Shown: positions 21,973 through 32,359, counted from the stretch's first letter. The stretch is 64,000 nt of DNA from Bacteroidota bacterium (GCA_016124755.1 WGNA01000012.1:1-64000); one strand, 5' to 3'. The notes: a model not told the origin generated them from the letters alone. A program made the numbers and translations.

Positions 21973-24957
21973 TCACCGCACCAACATCACCATTCCTTTG
22001 GCATGTATTTTTTTCCCGGTGGGGTTAGTGGCTTCTATGGAATAAAAATATTCTCCTGCCGGTGATTCGCTATCTGAAAATTTTCCGTCCCAACTGGTGC
22101 CTTCATAGAGCTTTTCTCCCCAGCGGTTGTAAATGATTAATTGGTAGGTTTTAATTCCAACTGCATAAGGTTTGAATTCATCGTTGAGATTGTCGCCGTT
22201 CGGACTAAATGCCGAGGGAACAAAAAATACCGGCTCGTATGGCAAACACAAAACATTGCTATGGCTTACCACGTTTTCATCTTCCCGGCTGACGGCCGAT
22301 ATTCTATAACAGCGTTGCCACGTGTTTTCCTGACGGAAGTTTTCATCTGTTGCATCAAGACTGTCGGTTAAAATGGCAACCGGTTGAAAGATGGTTTCTC
22401 CGCCGTCGGAGGTAAAATTCTTTGCTTCTAAAATGTATTGCTTTACACCCAATGGCCATTCTTCGTACGCCGACCATTGTACCAAAGCCACTTCGTTGTT
22501 CTGCTGTTCGCCGGTAAGTTCAATGAGTTTTCCGATGTTGCTTTTGGGAGCAAGGTTGCCGCAAACATCTGCGGGTCGTACCGTGTAAACCGACTGCGGA
22601 ATTTCATAGGATATTACTGCCGTGGAATCTTCTGTTTGTGTTAAGAGCTTTCCGTTTTGAAACAATTGGTAAGCGTTGGCGGAAGTGTGTGTGTTCCAAA
22701 AAATGTAGACGCTGTCTTCTTCTACTGAAGCTAATATTAATTTGGGTGTGTAGCCTTTTTCAAAGCCGGGAAGCACGTCAATCGATGCCGTATCGCGGGT
22801 TACACAACCGGTTGGGCCGAACAGGGTTTGTTGGATCTGGTATTTTCCGGGTTGGGAGTATTCGTGTTCTATTGCAGAAACTGTTGTTGTTGATTGAAGA
22901 ACGCCATCGCCAAAATTCCATTGAATACTGTCTATTGTAACCGGATATGAGCAGGTAGCTTTTAGCAAAAAAGGAACACAACCGTTGTTGGATTCTAATG
23001 TAATGCCCGGTCTGGGTGCAACTAAAATTTCAACTTCTTTATTGAGATTAAATGTGTCTTTGCAAAAGCCGTCGTTCACTGCTAAAGAAATAACATAATT
23101 CCCTGAAGCAGTATAGGTATGCGAGATCACATTGGGCGACTGGGTTTGCTGTGTTTTTCCATCGCCAAAGTTCCATACATAGGTAACCGGCTTTCCCTTG
23201 AGATATACCGTGCTGGTATTGGTGAGGTCATAAGCCAGCCACTGACAACCCACCGTGTCATCAACAACAAAAGAGGCAACCGGACTTTTTAATACGTCCA
23301 CTGTATCGGAGTACCACACAAAACCTCCTTGTTTGGTAAAAGCCTTCATTTTTACATAGTATTTCCCGGGGTTTGTATAGCTGTGTTCAACGCCCCAGAT
23401 GCCATTGGCCAATCGTGTGTCATTGTTCATTTCCGCACTGTCGCCATCACCGAAATAAAACCGGTACATAACCCAATGAATGCTGTCGGAGGTGTTGGTA
23501 AATACAGCCGACTTGCCGGTGCAGGCCTGTTTTGAGGTAAAGGTAGCCCGTTTGTATGGAGAATTTTGTGGCCAAAATGACAAATATGAACCAACAACAA
23601 CTCCTGGTTCAGGACTGCCCATTAAAGTTCTAAGGTCGTTCTGCCATTTTTCCATTTGACATCCAGAACCAAAAATATCTGGTCTTTTTATTTCAACAAT
23701 GTTATTCCCTTGAGATCGATTCGATATACAATACATCCTTCCATTGGGACCGATCAAATAGCCTTTCCACTCGGAAACAGCGATCAAATCAATATTCTGG
23801 TGATAACTTTCCTTGGTTTGGATATTATATTGACTCGGGTACACTTTTCTCACACCATTTTCATATTGAACATTAACCGTATAAAGGATTGAATCGTTTG
23901 GAGAAAAGCACACTGTTAACAAGACATTTTCAGGCACTTTCTTAAGTTCATTTGGTATTGGATAATACTTAATGGCTTGATGACTTTCAAAAATGGATTC
24001 ATATTTAGCAGTATCAATACTGCCATCCAAATAATTAAATTTATAAACTCGCAGTGCGTTACAACCAACGCCACCATCCACCCTATTTCTTAATTCATAA
24101 GTATTATCATAACATATTATTGCAAGCAATTCCCGACTATTCGAGATCGCCAAATTCGGATGTATATCGGGAGCAGAAGTAGTGCCCGCATATTGCCCCC
24201 CGGGAATTGAATAGTTGTGAACATTTTCTATCTCACCATTCAAAGAATTAAAATCTGAAACTACTAATCTGTTTGAGTCCATTTGACTAAAAATCCAGTA
24301 GTGATTGTCATTGGAAGATTTTAATGAAACAGATGGTGACATTCCTGGAATGTTGCGTTTGTAATTGGATACTTTAAGTTGATAAGTAAGTTCAGGAATT
24401 GGTTGGCAAGAAATTAAGCTAAATTTTGAATTAGAATTTTGTTCGATTCTCACCAAATAACGCAAGCAGTTTTCTATCAAAGTGTCATGACCACCAACCC
24501 CAAAGAGTCTCTGGACGATTGTTACAACCGCAGAGATGGTGTTATCTTTTACACCTAACATTGGGGCACTAAATCCTGATACATAATCGGATGCACTAAA
24601 ATTGGGATCCGTATTCTCAGGTAACGTAATGGGCAAAATAATTGAATCCCCTTGTTGCCTTGGGAAATGAATTGTGAGGTTTCTACTGTATAAGATTAAA
24701 GATCCCGTTTCATCACATAAGGACATCGGAATAGATCGAAATTCTCCAAATCCAGGCCTATTTGCTATAGGTTGAATGAACTCCATTTTTGGTGGTTCAT
24801 AATTAAAATTAAGTTGAATATCGTATTGAGGGAAGGAAGTTATTGGCCAAACATTCTGTTGTTGTGCATAAAGGCCGTTAAAAACAAACCCCATCAGAAG
24901 TGAGAGGGTTGCTCTACTTCTGATGGTGTTTGTGTTATAGAGATTGGAAAATCTCAT
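21973..24957 (-). CDS. large secreted PKD protein with type B T9SS (gliding-motility) C-terminal domain
   Basis: This 994-residue surface protein has a signal peptide (about 1-31, ending GLYAQ). About 450 residues of probable beta-propeller follow, reading like WD/NHL-type blades (SEWKGYLIGPNGRMYCISN). Three PKD modules come next (YRFYFGDGDSAE, YVWNFGDGKTQ, IQWNFGDGVLQ), then a fibronectin-like part. It ends in the CHU_C/type B sorting domain (FVPSAFSPNGDNLNDEF, YNRWGEKLYEG, GEYFYSIEA). It is divergent from the next, even larger, type B protein. The role is probably surface adhesion or an extracellular matrix component. Confidence 0.88.
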   Translation of the reverse strand: MRFSNLYNTNTIRSRATLSLLMGFVFNGLYAQQQNVWPITSFPQYDIQLNFNYEPPKMEFIQPIANRPGFGEFRSIPMSLCDETGSLILYSRNLTIHFPRQQGDSIILPITLPENTDPNFSASDYVSGFSAPMLGVKDNTISAVVTIVQRLFGVGGHDTLIENCLRYLVRIEQNSNSKFSLISCQPIPELTYQLKVSNYKRNIPGMSPSVSLKSSNDNHYWIFSQMDSNRLVVSDFNSLNGEIENVHNYSIPGGQYAGTTSAPDIHPNLAISNSRELLAIICYDNTYELRNRVDGGVGCNALRVYKFNYLDGSIDTAKYESIFESHQAIKYYPIPNELKKVPENVLLTVCFSPNDSILYTVNVQYENGVRKVYPSQYNIQTKESYHQNIDLIAVSEWKGYLIGPNGRMYCISNRSQGNNIVEIKRPDIFGSGCQMEKWQNDLRTLMGSPEPGVVVGSYLSFWPQNSPYKRATFTSKQACTGKSAVFTNTSDSIHWVMYRFYFGDGDSAEMNNDTRLANGIWGVEHSYTNPGKYYVKMKAFTKQGGFVWYSDTVDVLKSPVASFVVDDTVGCQWLAYDLTNTSTVYLKGKPVTYVWNFGDGKTQQTQSPNVISHTYTASGNYVISLAVNDGFCKDTFNLNKEVEILVAPRPGITLESNNGCVPFLLKATCSYPVTIDSIQWNFGDGVLQSTTTVSAIEHEYSQPGKYQIQQTLFGPTGCVTRDTASIDVLPGFEKGYTPKLILASVEEDSVYIFWNTHTSANAYQLFQNGKLLTQTEDSTAVISYEIPQSVYTVRPADVCGNLAPKSNIGKLIELTGEQQNNEVALVQWSAYEEWPLGVKQYILEAKNFTSDGGETIFQPVAILTDSLDATDENFRQENTWQRCYRISAVSREDENVVSHSNVLCLPYEPVFFVPSAFSPNGDNLNDEFKPYAVGIKTYQLIIYNRWGEKLYEGTSWDGKFSDSESPAGEYFYSIEATNPTGKKIHAKGMVMLVR

Positions 24958-24988
24958 TTGATTAGTTTTTCAGGTAGTTATACGTTTG
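24958..24988 (+). promoter_or_regulatory. promoter candidate for the 1641-residue surface protein
   Basis: TTTG (24958-24961), 19 nt, then TACGTTTG (24981-24988) is an exact Bacteroidota consensus. It begins at the nucleotide just beyond the start codon of the divergent gene. Transcription would give a leader of about 155 nt before the ATG at 25152, which is long for this genome. Confidence 0.5.
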
Positions 24989-25151
24989 ATTATTCGTTCG
25001 GTGAATCGAAGTTAATTCCAATCGCATGTACTTGCTGTCCATTCTCGAATTATGACATACATCAAATTTTCGCCCCCGTACAACCTTTCTCATCCAACCA
25101 TCATCCTTATTAAAATCCTTTACAGGATTTTAGTTTTTCCAAACCACGCCG

Positions 25152-28100
25152 ATGAGACTTCGAACCGAAAATTTACCACAATCCAGAATCTTCCGTTGGA
25201 AGATTTTACGGTTAATTCCTTCTTTCTTTTTTCTGTTTTTTGGTTTTTCCATAAACCGGTCGAAGGCACAACCGGCAAATGATAATTGCACTTCCGCATT
25301 CGAAATTGTGGTTCCGCAATCCGGAATGGGACGTGGAAATTTTACCGGACAAAAAGCAAAAATCGACAGTGCCGGTCGGGAAATCGGAGAACAATGCTCC
25401 GACGATATCACCCAATTCGGAAACTGCAACAAAACGGTTTGGTATAAATTCTCGATTGCCACCACCCGCGACGCAAACGTTATTCTGAAGCAACAAGACA
25501 GTTCGATTCCCCAAATCTTTGCTGGCTTTACCATTTATCGGGTGGATGATTGTTCGTATAACACCGGAAATCTTTCCCAGCAATTAATTCCGATTACCAA
25601 ATTCGGGGAATCCGGCAATACCTGTTTGCAGGCCGGAACCTATTATGTACAAGTTGCTGCGCGAAATAATGCGAAAGGAATTCTTTGGGTTGATCTTGAA
25701 ATTCAAAATGCACCGGCGGACAAGTGGAATGAATATCAAACGCCATTGGAGATTATTCAGAAAACCGACATCCGTGCGGATAAATATATCGATACCCGTT
25801 GTTTGAGCATTGATTCAGTTGAGCTGCTGAACGGACTCACAACTGGCTATTGCAAAACATTTTGGGTAAAAATGGTTTTCCCGTCTGCCAGTGTTTTAAA
25901 TTATTTATTAGCCATTAATTATCAGACAGATTTTAAATACCGCGTTTTTCGCAATCAAATAGACATCGACAGTGTAAAAAGTAAAAAGCCTTTTTCGCTG
26001 ATCGCACGAAATAAAACGGGCGAAATTATTCTCGAACCATGCAAGGGCATTTCCAACGACACCGTGTATTACGTGCAGTTTTTATTGCCGGTTGCCAATA
26101 CCAACATGACCTTATCAACCCTAACCGATTTTGAAATAAAAGATGCATGGAACACACCCGACACCGATTTTGAAATTACGACAGACAATAAATATTCAGC
26201 GCAAATTGTAAAACATTTTAACTGCACGTCTCTGCTCAGCGAACACAGATGTAAAGATGTGATTCCGGATTATTTTGTTCGGGAATTTCCTCAGTACAGT
26301 GAAATCGATACCTTTTTGTATGGCTCATATATTATCGTTCACTCCAAAGAAAAAGGCCAGCTTTCCATTAATCTGGAAAGTAGATTGAGGTGGGATTTTT
26401 ACCCTGTGTTATACCGGATTTACAAAGGAGATATTCGCAAAAATTGTGATCTGGTACTGCATCAGGAATGTAACAATTTACATGGGGGAACCTTCTGTTT
26501 GGATACAGGTTATTACACCGTTTTAATTTCGAGAATTTCACATTGGTACGATGCGAGTTATGTTAAATTAACCATCAAACAAAAAGCGATTCCGGAAAAT
26601 ATAAAAGGTTATCATCATCAGGATGCAATTCAATTGGGAAATCTGATTCCTTCTGACCCGGTAAAAAGAAATATTAGCACCGAAACGGTACACTATCATT
26701 CAATAGATACAACGGTTACATTCGACACCTTTTCCAGAACCGGAAGATTGGAGTTTTTCGAATTTTATTTAACCGAAGCTTCCGCACTGGGAGTAAGTGA
26801 AAGTACAAATCAATCTTCTTATATTTATCTTTTTAAAGGAAAAATCTCAGATAATTCCATCCAATTTATTGATGGTCAGAATTACGGATACGGTTATAGA
26901 AACATTTGTACAATTCATGATGTTGGCTATTACACACTGATTTCGTGGTACGATACTGCCTTATTTTACGACAACGACCAATGTGAATTACCCAACGTAA
27001 AAGTTTTGATTTCTGCTTCCGGAAGCTGCCCGATCGCACTGAAAAATTGGTCACCAAAAGCTTCTGTCAAAATAAACAACAACCAGGATCTGTTGTCGAA
27101 TTCCAAGAATCTGAAAGGAATAAATTACGTATATAACTTAGATTATTGTTACGAATGTTCCAGCATAACACCTGTTTCCGAGAAACCTGCATTTGCCTGC
27201 AAGAGGCCTTTCTTTACTGTATTCGACACCAGTTCATTCTTTTTCTATACATTTTATATTGCCAAAAACTGTGAAGTTCGATTACCCAAAACGGCTGTTT
27301 TATACAAAGGTGATCTGAACTCCAATACGAATTTATGTCGTGACACCTTGAATATTGTTGACCCGTGTAATCCGTATGGAGGCCAGGTATTTTGTAATCT
27401 GGAAAGTGGATATTATACTATAGTGATTTGCAACAAGGATTATGGCTTCCAAACAAACCCGACTATTGTGGTTACACCGCACCTGCCTTCTCCAAACGAC
27501 AACGCTTATAACAGTTACGATTTCGGAGAAATAAGTCAGGAGAAAAAAGACTATATATCTCCGGCTTTTCCGATTACCTGTAACACCCATTTTCACACAA
27601 CCGATCCGTGCTATAGAAGATATGGAAGTTATCAGATTTGGTGTCCAACAAGTGTTTACAAAAAATTTCCTTTCCCCGATACGTTGAATCGCAGCAGAAA
27701 CCTCGACCGCAAAAATTTATGGTACACATTTGTTGTGGAAGGTGCCTCCAATCTAACTATTTCTGTTAAAGGAACGGATTTCTGTCAGGAACGCATGAGT
27801 GTTTTTAAATATCTGGGTGATGCAGATTTACCCTTTTCCTGGTTTCGCGATGCGGGTTTTGATAGTACATCAAATTCATTAAAGGAAATTGCATATAATG
27901 GTGATGAATCTTATACCACTTGCTGCAAAAAATACATGACCTTCCAGAATGAAGGATGTGGCAAAACCCGATACTTTGTTCTGCTGGATGCTATTGATGA
28001 CGTTCCATCTGAATACACGATGTACGTGAATAAGACGAATATTCCGTTGCCCAATGCCCCGGGAGACCAATGTTCCGATCCTGCTACATTAAATATTAAA

Positions 28101-30077
28101 TCGAATGGTTCGTACACTTCTACCACCAAAAATCATTGTCATACCTACGGCGGTTCTCCATTTGAAAATCTGGATAATCCCGACTTAAAAACCACATGGT
28201 TTAAAATATCGGTGAGCGATTTAAAAAAATTCGACATGGCAATTCGCTATACCGGAAATGTTCAGTTCACAGGATTCTCAATTTATGCCGGAGACTGTGG
28301 AGCTCTCACTAAGGTTATTGATTTATTTGACCAGACTTCCTATTTCACATTGAGTTGTATGGGAGCCGGAAATTATTATATCCAGATTATTACGGAATCC
28401 CGGTTGAGCGGTGATCTCAGTTTCAAGATTGATATTAATTCCGTTGAAAATCCGAATTGCAAACCATACGACTACGCCGTTCCTCTGAGTGGATTTAACC
28501 AAAGCGGCGGATGTAATAATGATACGGTAAGGTTTACCAATATTTCTTCCATTGGCGACGACATCCGGTATTACTGGCATTTGAACGGTGCGCAATTTTC
28601 CACATCTAAAGATCTGGAATTTATTCGCCCGGATAAAGATTTAAAAGATTCGAACCGGATTCAGTTAATTGTTAGAAATAATAAATCCGGTATGGCAGAT
28701 ACCTCGGAGTTTTTATATGTTAATGATACCACTTCGTATTATATTAAAATTACCGATCCCGGCTCTGTAAGGTGTTCGGATACATTTGCCGGAACGTACA
28801 CAACCAATTATCCGCACCGGTTAAATAATTTTTGGATTCCCACCGGTTTGTCCAAAAATCCGTATGATGAAAAACAAGTTTATACGCAATTCACCTATGG
28901 AAAAATAATACTGACAGCTACCAGTGAAAATTGCATTTTAAAGGATACTCAAAACGTTCAATACGACAATACTTCCGGACTTCTTCCCGATACTTTATTA
29001 ATATGCAACGGAACAGATCACAACGAAATTGACCTGAGTTATGCAACGGCAATTGTTGTTAACGGAGTTCAATTTAAAGGAACAGTTGTAAAATTTAATA
29101 CCCCCGGTAAATACAATATACGATTTGCCTATAATGGCTGCTATTTCTCCGATTCGGTTACGGTGAGTCGCGGTGGTGACGTTGAATACGACACACTTCA
29201 AAACACAATTACCAAGTGCATTTATGATCCCGTAATTCTAAAAACGAATGAAAAATACAACACTTACCGGTGGTCAGATCAAACCACAAAAGAATCTATT
29301 GAAGTACTAAATCCCGGAACCTATGAATTACTCGCCGAACGAAATACCTGCTCATTCGATGTTCATTATTTTAAGGTTGAAAATGATTCTGCATTAAAGC
29401 CGGTTTTGGTTTCCGATACCTTTTGTTTCGGCGATTGGTTTACCTATCCCAAATTGAGTGATGGAATCAATTGGAAAAAGCGTTCACCCGATGCCGACAG
29501 CTTTGCCGTACTCACAAAAACGGATTTATTCGTTGTGTTAAAAGACAGCATTTGTGAAATAACAGATTCTTCTACGCTGTTTGTGGTTAATCATAAAAAC
29601 CAGATAAAAGATACATCTGTTTGTTTTGAAAATATTCCTTCAATCTGGTTAGATGCCGGTGATGCTTTGCAATACGACTGGACCGGACAGCATTATTTTG
29701 AGCGGCAATTTGAAACAAATGCATACGGAAAATATATTTCTGTGCGAACCTTAAACGACGGTTGCAGCGACACCATTCATTTTGAAATAAAAGAAGATTG
29801 TCCGCTCAAAATTTTTATTCCAACCGCTTTTTCACCGAATACCGATGAACACAATCCGGTTTTCAAACCCATTATTTACGGACGATATGAGTGGTATGAA
29901 CTCACCATTTTTAATCGCTGGGGTGAGGTTATTTTAAAAGATGTACGGGAAGGTGTTTGGGACGGAACCTATCAAAACGAAATTGTGCAAACCGGAATTT
30001 ACACCGCCATTGTTCGGATAAAAACAAAAGATCAGGCACCACAGATGTTTGTGGAGACAATTAGTGTTTTGCGGTGA
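25152..30077 (+). CDS. giant secreted protein with type B T9SS C-terminal domain
   Basis: This 1,641-residue surface protein has an N-terminal signal peptide/membrane segment (about 15-38, ending RSKAQ). Several related beta modules of about 130-180 residues follow, each starting near a P-x-N/D-D-N/Q-C/A pattern (PANDNCTSAF, SPNDNAYNSY, PGDQCSDPAT) and containing phrases like AGTYYVQV and SGYYTIVIC. A PKD-like part follows. It ends in the type B sorting domain (IPTAFSPNTDEHNPVF, FNRWGEVILKD, QTGIYTAIVR). Cysteines are frequent, suggesting disulfides. The length suggests a filamentous adhesin; function is not recognised. Confidence 0.88.
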   Translation: MRLRTENLPQSRIFRWKILRLIPSFFFLFFGFSINRSKAQPANDNCTSAFEIVVPQSGMGRGNFTGQKAKIDSAGREIGEQCSDDITQFGNCNKTVWYKFSIATTRDANVILKQQDSSIPQIFAGFTIYRVDDCSYNTGNLSQQLIPITKFGESGNTCLQAGTYYVQVAARNNAKGILWVDLEIQNAPADKWNEYQTPLEIIQKTDIRADKYIDTRCLSIDSVELLNGLTTGYCKTFWVKMVFPSASVLNYLLAINYQTDFKYRVFRNQIDIDSVKSKKPFSLIARNKTGEIILEPCKGISNDTVYYVQFLLPVANTNMTLSTLTDFEIKDAWNTPDTDFEITTDNKYSAQIVKHFNCTSLLSEHRCKDVIPDYFVREFPQYSEIDTFLYGSYIIVHSKEKGQLSINLESRLRWDFYPVLYRIYKGDIRKNCDLVLHQECNNLHGGTFCLDTGYYTVLISRISHWYDASYVKLTIKQKAIPENIKGYHHQDAIQLGNLIPSDPVKRNISTETVHYHSIDTTVTFDTFSRTGRLEFFEFYLTEASALGVSESTNQSSYIYLFKGKISDNSIQFIDGQNYGYGYRNICTIHDVGYYTLISWYDTALFYDNDQCELPNVKVLISASGSCPIALKNWSPKASVKINNNQDLLSNSKNLKGINYVYNLDYCYECSSITPVSEKPAFACKRPFFTVFDTSSFFFYTFYIAKNCEVRLPKTAVLYKGDLNSNTNLCRDTLNIVDPCNPYGGQVFCNLESGYYTIVICNKDYGFQTNPTIVVTPHLPSPNDNAYNSYDFGEISQEKKDYISPAFPITCNTHFHTTDPCYRRYGSYQIWCPTSVYKKFPFPDTLNRSRNLDRKNLWYTFVVEGASNLTISVKGTDFCQERMSVFKYLGDADLPFSWFRDAGFDSTSNSLKEIAYNGDESYTTCCKKYMTFQNEGCGKTRYFVLLDAIDDVPSEYTMYVNKTNIPLPNAPGDQCSDPATLNIKSNGSYTSTTKNHCHTYGGSPFENLDNPDLKTTWFKISVSDLKKFDMAIRYTGNVQFTGFSIYAGDCGALTKVIDLFDQTSYFTLSCMGAGNYYIQIITESRLSGDLSFKIDINSVENPNCKPYDYAVPLSGFNQSGGCNNDTVRFTNISSIGDDIRYYWHLNGAQFSTSKDLEFIRPDKDLKDSNRIQLIVRNNKSGMADTSEFLYVNDTTSYYIKITDPGSVRCSDTFAGTYTTNYPHRLNNFWIPTGLSKNPYDEKQVYTQFTYGKIILTATSENCILKDTQNVQYDNTSGLLPDTLLICNGTDHNEIDLSYATAIVVNGVQFKGTVVKFNTPGKYNIRFAYNGCYFSDSVTVSRGGDVEYDTLQNTITKCIYDPVILKTNEKYNTYRWSDQTTKESIEVLNPGTYELLAERNTCSFDVHYFKVENDSALKPVLVSDTFCFGDWFTYPKLSDGINWKKRSPDADSFAVLTKTDLFVVLKDSICEITDSSTLFVVNHKNQIKDTSVCFENIPSIWLDAGDALQYDWTGQHYFERQFETNAYGKYISVRTLNDGCSDTIHFEIKEDCPLKIFIPTAFSPNTDEHNPVFKPIIYGRYEWYELTIFNRWGEVILKDVREGVWDGTYQNEIVQTGIYTAIVRIKTKDQAPQMFVETISVLR

Positions 30078-30089
30078 GAAGTACTGATT

Positions 30090-30599
30090 CTATTTCAACC
30101 TTACTTTCAACTTCGCATCTTTTTTATTGAGCTCCCTTTCCGGATCGGAAAAGGAAAATCTCCGTTCGCGAAGTGCCGCTATCAACTTTGATTTTAAAAT
30201 ACCGTTGCCTTTGCCGTGAATAAAAATGACGGCTTCTTTCTTTTGGTTTATAGCACCTCTCAAATGATATTCAAAAAAAGCAAGCTGGGCCTCAATATCG
30301 GTTCGGTTGCGTTTGAAATTACCCGGAATATTTTCGGTGTGCAGATCTATTTCTTCAACTTTAGTCTTATTTTTTCGGGAAGTTGTTTTGGTTTCCGACT
30401 CTTTGTTAAAACCGTTGGAAACTTTAATCACCAATTCGTTTTGCACCTCATACATTTCAGTGATGTGAAGTGGAATTTCCATGTCGGCTTCTTCCACCAA
30501 GACCAGATACCGGTCGTTTTCCAGAACGTGAATTACAGTTCCGTATCCGCTCCAGTTCAGCAGTCCAACCTGATCTCCTTTTTTGAATTTCAATTTCAT
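30090..30599 (-). CDS. Smr-domain protein with N-terminal DUF2027-like segment
   Basis: This 169-residue protein's N-terminal part (1-60) is a small beta domain (KKGDQVGLLNWSGYGTVIHV) like the start of DUF2027 proteins. The C-terminal part is an Smr domain with EEIDLHTENI and IFIHGKGNGILK, the motifs of the MutS2-type endonuclease fold. The ATG at 30599 is chosen because the upstream extension is a Phe-rich run without homology to the family. It converges with the preceding giant gene. It could act on branched DNA or colliding ribosomes, as other Smr proteins do. Confidence 0.75.
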   Translation of the reverse strand: MKLKFKKGDQVGLLNWSGYGTVIHVLENDRYLVLVEEADMEIPLHITEMYEVQNELVIKVSNGFNKESETKTTSRKNKTKVEEIDLHTENIPGNFKRNRTDIEAQLAFFEYHLRGAINQKKEAVIFIHGKGNGILKSKLIAALRERRFSFSDPERELNKKDAKLKVRLK

Positions 30600-30760
30600 T
30601 AAAAAGCACACCGAAGATCCGAAAAAGAAAAAAACCGAAGCCAATCAAATTGTTGGCAATTTGCCATAACCTTCAACCTCGAGTCCTCATCGGCAGGTGG
30701 GCAAGCTTCACCACAGAAAATTGGTTTTGCCAAAAAAATATTCGTAATAAGAATAAAAGT

Positions 30761-31146
30761 ACTTGCTTCTTCTTTCCAATTTATCAATTGTACAGATTTG
30801 TTTCTGGATGTTTTACAATCACTTTTCTTCTTACTTTTTTCTTGATAAAAAAGTAAGCAAAAAATCAAGTCGGAAATAAAGCTGCCCAAACGCCCTTTCC
30901 CATTTCTTGAAAATCTAGTGAAAGAGATGACAAGCACTTTCCCTGATTTTCTACGAAATGGGAAATTCCCTCCGGGTCTATCCCGCCTTTCCGACTGCCC
31001 GCCCACGCGTTCCTACTCATACATTTTTCTCCGCTTCGCCAGATGTACTATCATCGTACCTGAAGCCAAAATTGGTATAAGAAAGCGGTGAAGCAAATAT
31101 TTTTCAGTGAACCAAATAGATGGTGTAATTATGCGGAGAAGCTTTT
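30761..31146. mobile_element. MITE-like element, copy 1
   Basis: This stretch of about 385 bp is the most diverged of three related elements. It shares the core TTACTTTTTT-CTTGAT-AAAAAAGTAA hairpin, the CAAGTCGGAAA segment, the CAAGCACTTTCC segment, TATCCCGCCTTTCCGAC and the right end GGTGTAATTATGCGGAGAAGC. The left end (around TTGCTTCTTC) is degenerate. It fills the gap between the Smr gene and the DHS-like gene. No transposase is encoded, and the short open frames in it are not believed to be genes. Confidence 0.7.
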
Positions 31147-31164
31147 TTAAAAAAATATTGGTTA

Positions 31165-32133
31165 TTACCAGCCCAAAATTTTGGCAAAAATCAAAGGCGC
31201 CACAATCGTTGCGTCTGATTCAATAATGAATTTTGGCGTATTGATATCGAGTTTTCCCCAGGTGATTTTCTCGTTGGGAACTGCTCCTGAATACGAACCG
31301 TAACTGGTGGTGGAATCGGATATCTGACAGAAATAACTCCAGAAAGGAACATCGGTCCATTCGAGATCCTGATACATCATCGGAACTACGCAAATCGGGA
31401 AGTCTCCGGCAATTCCTCCACCGATCTGGAAGAAACCCACTCCTTTTCCGGAACTGTTAGCACGGTACCATTCACTCAGGGTAATCATGTATTCGATCCC
31501 GGATTTCATCGTGGAAGTTTTCAATTCCCCTTTAATGCAATAGCTGGCGAAAATGTTTCCCATGGTAGAATCTTCCCAACCCGGAACAATGATCGGCAGA
31601 TTTTTCTCGGCAGCCGCGAGCATCCAGCTGTCTTTCGGATCGATTTCGTAATACTCTTCGAGATCGCCGCTCAACAGCATTTTGTACATGTATTCGTGCG
31701 GAAAATATCGTTCGCCGCTATCATCAGCCGCCTTCCACTGTTTGTAAATCTTTGACTGAATTCTTCGGAACGCTTCCTCTTCCGGAATACAGGTATCGGT
31801 AACCCGGTTCAATCCCTGCTCCAACAAATCCCATTCTTCCTGCGGAGTGAGATCGCGGTAGTTCGGCACCCGGCGATAATGCGTGTGTGCAACCAGATTC
31901 ATGATGTCTTCCTCGAGGTTTGCTCCGGTACAGGAAATAATATCAACCTTATCCTGACGAATCATTTCCGCCAGAATTTTTCCCATCTCTGCGGTACTCA
32001 TGGCGCCGGCAAGGGTGATCATCATTTTTCCGTTGTCGGCTAAATGGGCTTTGTACCCTTCGGCCGCATCAACCAATGCCGCAGCGTTGAAGTGAAGAAA
32101 GTATTTATCAATAAAGTTGGATATCGCTGTCAT
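31165..32133 (-). CDS. deoxyhypusine synthase-like protein
   Basis: This 322-residue protein belongs to the deoxyhypusine synthase family, NAD-dependent enzymes that transfer an aminobutyl group from spermidine. The family core is clear (KMMITLAGAMSTAEMGK, ISCTGANLEED, CIPEEEA, GGGIAGDFPICVVP). The catalytic Lys is present as Lys294 in ITWGKLDIN, matching the WGK motif of the eukaryotic enzyme. Bacteria lack eIF5A, so the acceptor must differ; some bacterial members make homospermidine. Arginine decarboxylase lies upstream on the same strand, pointing to polyamine metabolism. The start at 32133 is supported by a promoter at 32157-32185 and fits the family length. Confidence 0.88.
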   Translation of the reverse strand: MTAISNFIDKYFLHFNAAALVDAAEGYKAHLADNGKMMITLAGAMSTAEMGKILAEMIRQDKVDIISCTGANLEEDIMNLVAHTHYRRVPNYRDLTPQEEWDLLEQGLNRVTDTCIPEEEAFRRIQSKIYKQWKAADDSGERYFPHEYMYKMLLSGDLEEYYEIDPKDSWMLAAAEKNLPIIVPGWEDSTMGNIFASYCIKGELKTSTMKSGIEYMITLSEWYRANSSGKGVGFFQIGGGIAGDFPICVVPMMYQDLEWTDVPFWSYFCQISDSTTSYGSYSGAVPNEKITWGKLDINTPKFIIESDATIVAPLIFAKILGW

Positions 32134-32156
32134 ATCAAATGTTTTAGTTGGGTGGA

Positions 32157-32185
32157 CAAAATTAAACCATCCTTGTGATGGCAAA
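32157..32185 (-). promoter_or_regulatory. promoter candidate for DHS-like gene
   Basis: The reverse strand reads TTTG-N17-TAATTTTG, with the -7 box at 32157-32164. This puts the start of transcription about 17 nt before the ATG at 32133, so the gene need not depend on read-through from speA. Confidence 0.5.
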
Positions 32186-32269
32186 AACTGAATTAAAGTA
32201 TCAAATTTTTTAGGTACTCTTTAAAAGTAATTTCAAAAATAGCCGTCAGACCGTGCCCGACGGCAGGCG

Positions 32270-32359
32270 GGGTTAGTGACAAGGCAAATTCGTTTCGAGA
32301 ATGAGATTATACTGCAGTATCTGACTTCGGAGAAACGAATTTAACGCAGTCAATAACCC
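32270..32359. repeat. long interrupted inverted repeat between polyamine genes
   Basis: Outer arms GGGTTAGTGAC (32270-32280) and GTCAATAACCC (32349-32359) are complementary except for one position. Inner arms AAATTCGTTTC and GAAACGAATTT are perfectly complementary. The centre contains ACTGCAGT. The whole could fold into a cruciform or a long RNA hairpin of about 90 nt. It lies in the 260-bp gap between speA and the DHS-like gene. It could be a regulatory leader, a processing site or a small mobile repeat; there is no T tract. Confidence 0.65.

Noticed and set aside
30599-31006. A 135-codon reverse frame between the Smr and DHS-like genes
   Set aside because: It runs through MITE copy 1 and overlaps the Smr start; no protein-like features.
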